A stretch of 64,000 nucleotides of DNA from Anthopleura xanthogrammica. Taxonomy: Eukaryota; Cnidaria; Anthozoa; Actiniaria; Actiniidae. A program made the translations under genes and the position numbers. The stretch is taken from positions 3,050,197-3,114,196 of the forward strand of contig OZ025209.1 of the NCBI GenBank assembly GCA_964019055.1, written 5' to 3'. The notes under the pieces were generated by a model. It ran no database searches and was not told the origin of the DNA. It was given only the letters and a program-made list of their open reading frames with translations. Shown here piece by piece: positions 60,485 through 64,000 of the stretch (position 1 is its first letter; each line of letters starts with the position of its first letter).

Positions 60485-63400
60485 TCATACTTTTGGAATA
60501 CTTTTGTAAATCTTCAGTGCCGGTCCAAGTTTGATTTTCATTATGTTAACAATATCGTCTTGGTTCAGAAGAAGAAACGACTCGCCGTCGATTTTCTGAA
60601 ACGAAAAAAATACGAACAGGAATTAAACAAAAGCAAAAACCACCACGCTTAGCTTCGTGTTCTAAAGCGTGCTTCTCTCGTGCTCTACAGCTCCCAACGT
60701 GCTCACACAAGGGTATAAAAACACGCTCGCGAGTGAAGTAAAATATAATTTCCCACGTGGTATACGTACATGGTCAGCAAACAATTTGGCCTGCTCTGCA
60801 CATCCAAGTGATGTCACGTGTTTGACTACGTCATCAACAGTCCATTTACTCATGCGCAGACGTTCCCGAGACTTTTTCCTTTCGTTGCTAGGTCTTGGTA
60901 TGTGGTTGTCATGGTAACCGTTGGGAAGATAAATATTGTTTTTGGGTTGTTCGGGAGCGATTGGTAGAAGTTTGTCCTTATTTTCTTCTTTAGTAGGAGA
61001 AATCTCTACAAATATATCATGAATTTTAGATTAAAATTTAAATGTGGAAAAAAAAGTAAAGAAAAGATGGGAAGCTATATTCTGTTCACTTACGTTTTAA
61101 CAGTGGTTTTTCTCGTTTAATTTCACGACTTGGGCGTCTGAAAAAAATCATTAAGATATTTTCGGCGAAAGTATTAAACAGGCTGGTTTGCAGTCTATCG
61201 TATTGTAAAATATGTGTTGTGTTGTGTTGTGTTGTGTTGTGTTGTGTTGTGTTGTGTTGTGTTGTGTTGTGTTGTGTTGTGTTGTGTTGTGTTGTGTTGT
61301 GTTGTGTTGTGTTGTGTTGTGTTTTGTTGTGTTGTGTTGTGTTTTGTTGTGTTTTGTCGTGTTTTGTTGTGTTGTATTCAAAGAGCAACTTCAACCGCAA
61401 GAAAGGATTGTCTACTTATCTATGGAGTGATCAGTGACCTTAAAATATACCGTCACCGGAACGCGCACTGTGTCTACAATAAATCTAAAGAAGGTATTTA
61501 GGTGCATCCTACGTAAGTACTGATTTTTATCGTGTCATTGAAAAACGATCTAAAAAGCTTTTATGTTCCAAAACGAAAAGCAATTCTATAAAGATTTTTC
61601 TTACTACTTGTCATGACAGAATTTGTTGCGCAAAGTTCTTATTTGTTCAGGTGCAGATTAAATCATTGAGAAAATTTTTCGCTTGATTTTAGCGGTTTTT
61701 GAAAGCAGTTGAACTCGGAAATACGGCACAACGTAAAAGCTCTATTATCGATATCACATGCAGCATCAGTGTTATCTGTACTGACCTTCCGGAAGTGACG
61801 TACGCAATGGTTTTGGAGCTTGGGTTTGTAGTAATTATGGTCAGCGGTGGTACTTTTTTCTTGAAATCCGGGGAAGTTGTCTTGGGTGGTGCTGGTTGTA
61901 TAGGTACAGGCATGCTTTTCAGGTTTATCTCGCTCAACGGACAACCCGCCATACTACCGAGGAAAAAAATTTCATTCTATACGTTAATCTAAAGAAAAGA
62001 AAATACTAGGAACTCTTCATGTCGTTAGAAGCTTCATGACTTGTGCGTAAAATGTTTGACGTTTTTCACTGCAGCCATGTTTAAGGGCAGGAACAATGCA
62101 GTTTTTTGTCACGACAAGAGAATTTATTCCCCAAAGAAGGAAATTTCTATTGTTTTGCCGTGGCTGCCATTAGGAACCTCTATATGAATATTCCAACAAG
62201 TTTTGGATTCTCACATATATTATGTTCATTCCGGAGACGGCATATAAGCTGTCATGGCAACAGTATTACCATAGCAACATACCTTTGGTGTGTTCTCCAG
62301 TGTCCTCCAACATGTCCGCTACCATCACATCCAGGAGTGGGGCAAACACCTTCAATCGATAGTTCTCCTAAAACCAATAAATAAACATGATTATCCTCTG
62401 TTTTCCCATTCTGTTCGGTGTTTTTTGAGGTACTGTAACTTGGATATGGTAACGTTTATTCTGTCGTCACGCAATCTTATTCACGGTAGCAGTCACGTTT
62501 GCCATAAAGCAGTCGATGTCACGTCACGCAGCCAGGTAAAACAGTTTTCATATGAGTGCATTGGAAGCGGCGGGTGTGTACATGCCGTAAGACCTTTTAA
62601 AACACTGAAATGGCTTCCCATTGTTTTCGTGCGCTTTATCCAATAAATATGTTTAGGTAAGGTTACGGTAACACGGTACTACAAGGAGTTTTGCCGCATC
62701 GCTTCTCATCCATACGAAAACCGCTCCTATTGCAGTCAAGGCTGTGCTCGCAGCCCCAACCATTACGCGCAAACTCGGGTACAATAACATGCAGTCAAGG
62801 ACGTTGGCATCGTTAATTTTGTTCAGTCCTGAAGGTATTTCTCAACATACCTCTCCTCACGATACCAACACTTGATTTATTCTTACTCGCGTACGACCAG
62901 TCTGACTCCTCGGTCATAGAGTTCGTTGACAGTCTATCGACCAGACACGATTCTTTGTTTAGGTTTTGTAGAGAGTATGGACAACCGAATGTGCTGTGGT
63001 GACTCGAGTATTTGGCTCCTTTAACGTGACCAATACCCTTACAGCCGGGGGTGGGGCAGGCAACCGATGAAATCTTATCTGCTGTAGCTGAGGATTTTGA
63101 AAATAGAAAAACCTCGTAAATAACTGTTTGGTTTAATATATCTCAAAGTGCAAAATACTTTGATTTTCAAATATAGTTTCCTGGGCTACTGAGTGACTCC
63201 TTTAGTTTTCTACCGGCCCAAACAAAGGTTAAGAAAACAAAGAATAGGAAAGTTAATAGAAAAAGGAAGGAAGTAAAAGGAAAAGAAAAAGAGGAGAAAA
63301 AATGAAAATAAAGAAAAAAGGATATGAAAAGAGAGAGAAAGAGAGAGAAAAAACAAACAAAATAGGAAAGAATGCAAAAGATAAGCAGAGGAAAAACGTT

Positions 63401-63943
63401 TAGGAAACATAAAGAAAAAGAAAAAAGGAAAAGGAGAAAGAGGAGGAGAGGGAGAAGGACGAGGAGATGGAGAAGGACGCGGAAGACCAGAGAGGACGAG
63501 GACGAGGACGAGGAGAGAAAGAACAGCTATACTTACTAAGTGGTGGTTCCAATGGATGACCAGTCTTTTCGCAGTAAGATACCGGATGTAAGTCAGTAGA
63601 TTCAGCGTCAATCCAGTCATCATAAATATCATCCCAACCATCAAAATGAACACGTACTCGATACTGTTGTACATCAGCGACTGTTCCCGAGCGAATCAGA
63701 GAAGGGTTTCGCTTGTCGACGCATTCTAGTTTCTGGTTTCGTTTGAAGTTTGGAAGAGGACGCTACAATACAACATTTTTGACGTTACTACGTTACATGG
63801 AGGTGTGGGGATTGCGTGACAGAGTAGACCAACTTGCGCAACTCATTTGCAAAAACTTACCGTTTTGAAATATTCCGCAGGTGTTGCCACAGCGCCTGTC
63901 GTTTTCAGGTATCTTTGCCATGTGAATGTATTTACTTCATCAT
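60485..63943 (-). CDS. L3MBTL-type protein, copy B (3' half; MBT3, two C2HC fingers, SAM)
   Basis: Second L3MBTL gene, opposite in direction to copy A, running off the right edge. Minus-strand exons in the window: 63943-63861, 63762-63537, 63087-62851, 62367-62283, 61953-61786, 61137-61094, 61005-60770 and 60595-60485 (stop). Five exons (83, 226, 237, 111 nt and their phases) correspond in length to copy A, the others nearly so. It encodes the end of the MBT2-MBT3 linker, MBT3 (KLECVDKRNPSLIR, HFDGWDDIYDDW), C2HC finger 1 (CPTPGCKGIGHVKG..HHSTFGC), an intact C2HC finger 2 (CPTPGCDGSGHVGGHWRTHQ then SMAGCP) and the SAM domain (MSKWTVDDVVKHVTSLGCAE.., ending LKIYKSIPKV). Finger 2 crosses an exon junction. 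MBT1, MBT2 and the N-terminus must lie beyond position 64000. Confidence 0.9.
61211..61375. repeat. (TTGTG)n pentanucleotide repeat, L3MBTL-B intron
   Basis: About 165 bp of TTGTG units with TTTTG variants at the right end. Frames across it (Cys-Cys-Val-Val-Leu and Asn-Thr-Thr-Gln-His repeats) are artefacts. Confidence 0.98.
62560..62720. repeat. Single dispersed copy related to the 17.1-kb minisatellite
   Basis: ACTGAAATGGCTTCCCATTG, TTTTCGTGCGCTTTATCCAA and GGTTACGGTAACACGGTACT match words in the 17101-17540 array and its right flank. In an L3MBTL-B intron. Confidence 0.55.
63230..63530. repeat. Homopurine tract in L3MBTL-B intron
   Basis: About 300 bp of the plus strand are almost entirely A and G (GGAAGGAAGT, AAAAGAGGAGAAAA, GAGAGAGAAAGAGAGAG, GGAGAAGGACGAGGAG). 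On the transcribed RNA it is a polypyrimidine stretch shortly after the donor of the MBT3 exon. The minus-strand frame reading Ser/Phe/Pro-rich sequence is an artefact of it. Confidence 0.9.
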
Positions 63944-64000
63944 CTATTGATGGAAGCAATAAATTATGATCAATAATTTAGGATTAATTATTTATGATTA

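Noticed and set aside
61086..61501. Frames of Cys-Cys-Val-Val-Leu and Asn-Thr-Thr-Gln-His repeats
   Set aside because: Artefacts of the TTGTG array in the L3MBTL-B intron.
63210..63674. 154-codon minus-strand frame, hydrophobic, could look like a membrane protein
   Set aside because: Covers the homopurine intron tract and overlaps the real MBT3 exon in another frame.

Overview
The window is nuclear DNA from an animal. Every gene recognised is an intron-rich metazoan gene with GT-AG splice sites, and introns hold microsatellites, a tRNA-derived SINE and many short inverted-repeat elements. The gene set (SNF5/SMARCB1, TSSK kinase, BICD-like adaptor, DIM1/TXNL4A, OSER1, TMEM65, CBR4, L3MBTL), the AT-rich spacers and retained introns suggest an invertebrate, plausibly a cnidarian. 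That placement is inference; no sequence here fixes the phylum.

Layout. Positions 393-2752 (-): SMARCB1 without its last exon. 3445-3971 (-): a divergent second copy of SMARCB1 exon 1, open throughout and ending in a donor of the same phase. 4428-10206 (+): a ten-exon testis-specific-type serine kinase with a long unrecognised tail; its first intron holds a large GGAT/GGAA microsatellite. 11968-23322 (-): a twelve-exon BICD-family-like dynein adaptor. 26631-27059 (-): intronless TXNL4A, head to head with two-exon OSER1 (27567-28826, +). 30929-34540 (-): seven-exon TMEM65. 35113-36463 (-): three-exon CBR4. 36464-48720: a long gene-poor stretch with hairpin elements and one weak promoter/5' exon candidate. 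48721-57446 (+): seventeen coding exons of an L3MBTL-type protein (FCS finger, three MBT repeats, C2HC fingers, SAM). 60485-63943 (-): the 3' half of a second L3MBTL gene, tail to tail with the first and continuing past the right edge.

The genes do not form one pathway. SMARCB1 (BAF remodelling) and the L3MBTL pair (methyl-lysine reading) are chromatin factors; TXNL4A is spliceosomal; TMEM65 and CBR4 are mitochondrial; the adaptor is cytoskeletal. The most informative signals are the duplicated SMARCB1 first exon, which could act as an alternative first exon, and the inverted L3MBTL pair, in which a 171-bp zinc-finger segment is almost identical while neighbouring exons have diverged (a gene-conversion signature) and a second zinc finger has decayed in one copy only. 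Several families of short palindromic elements have inserted repeatedly in introns and spacers.
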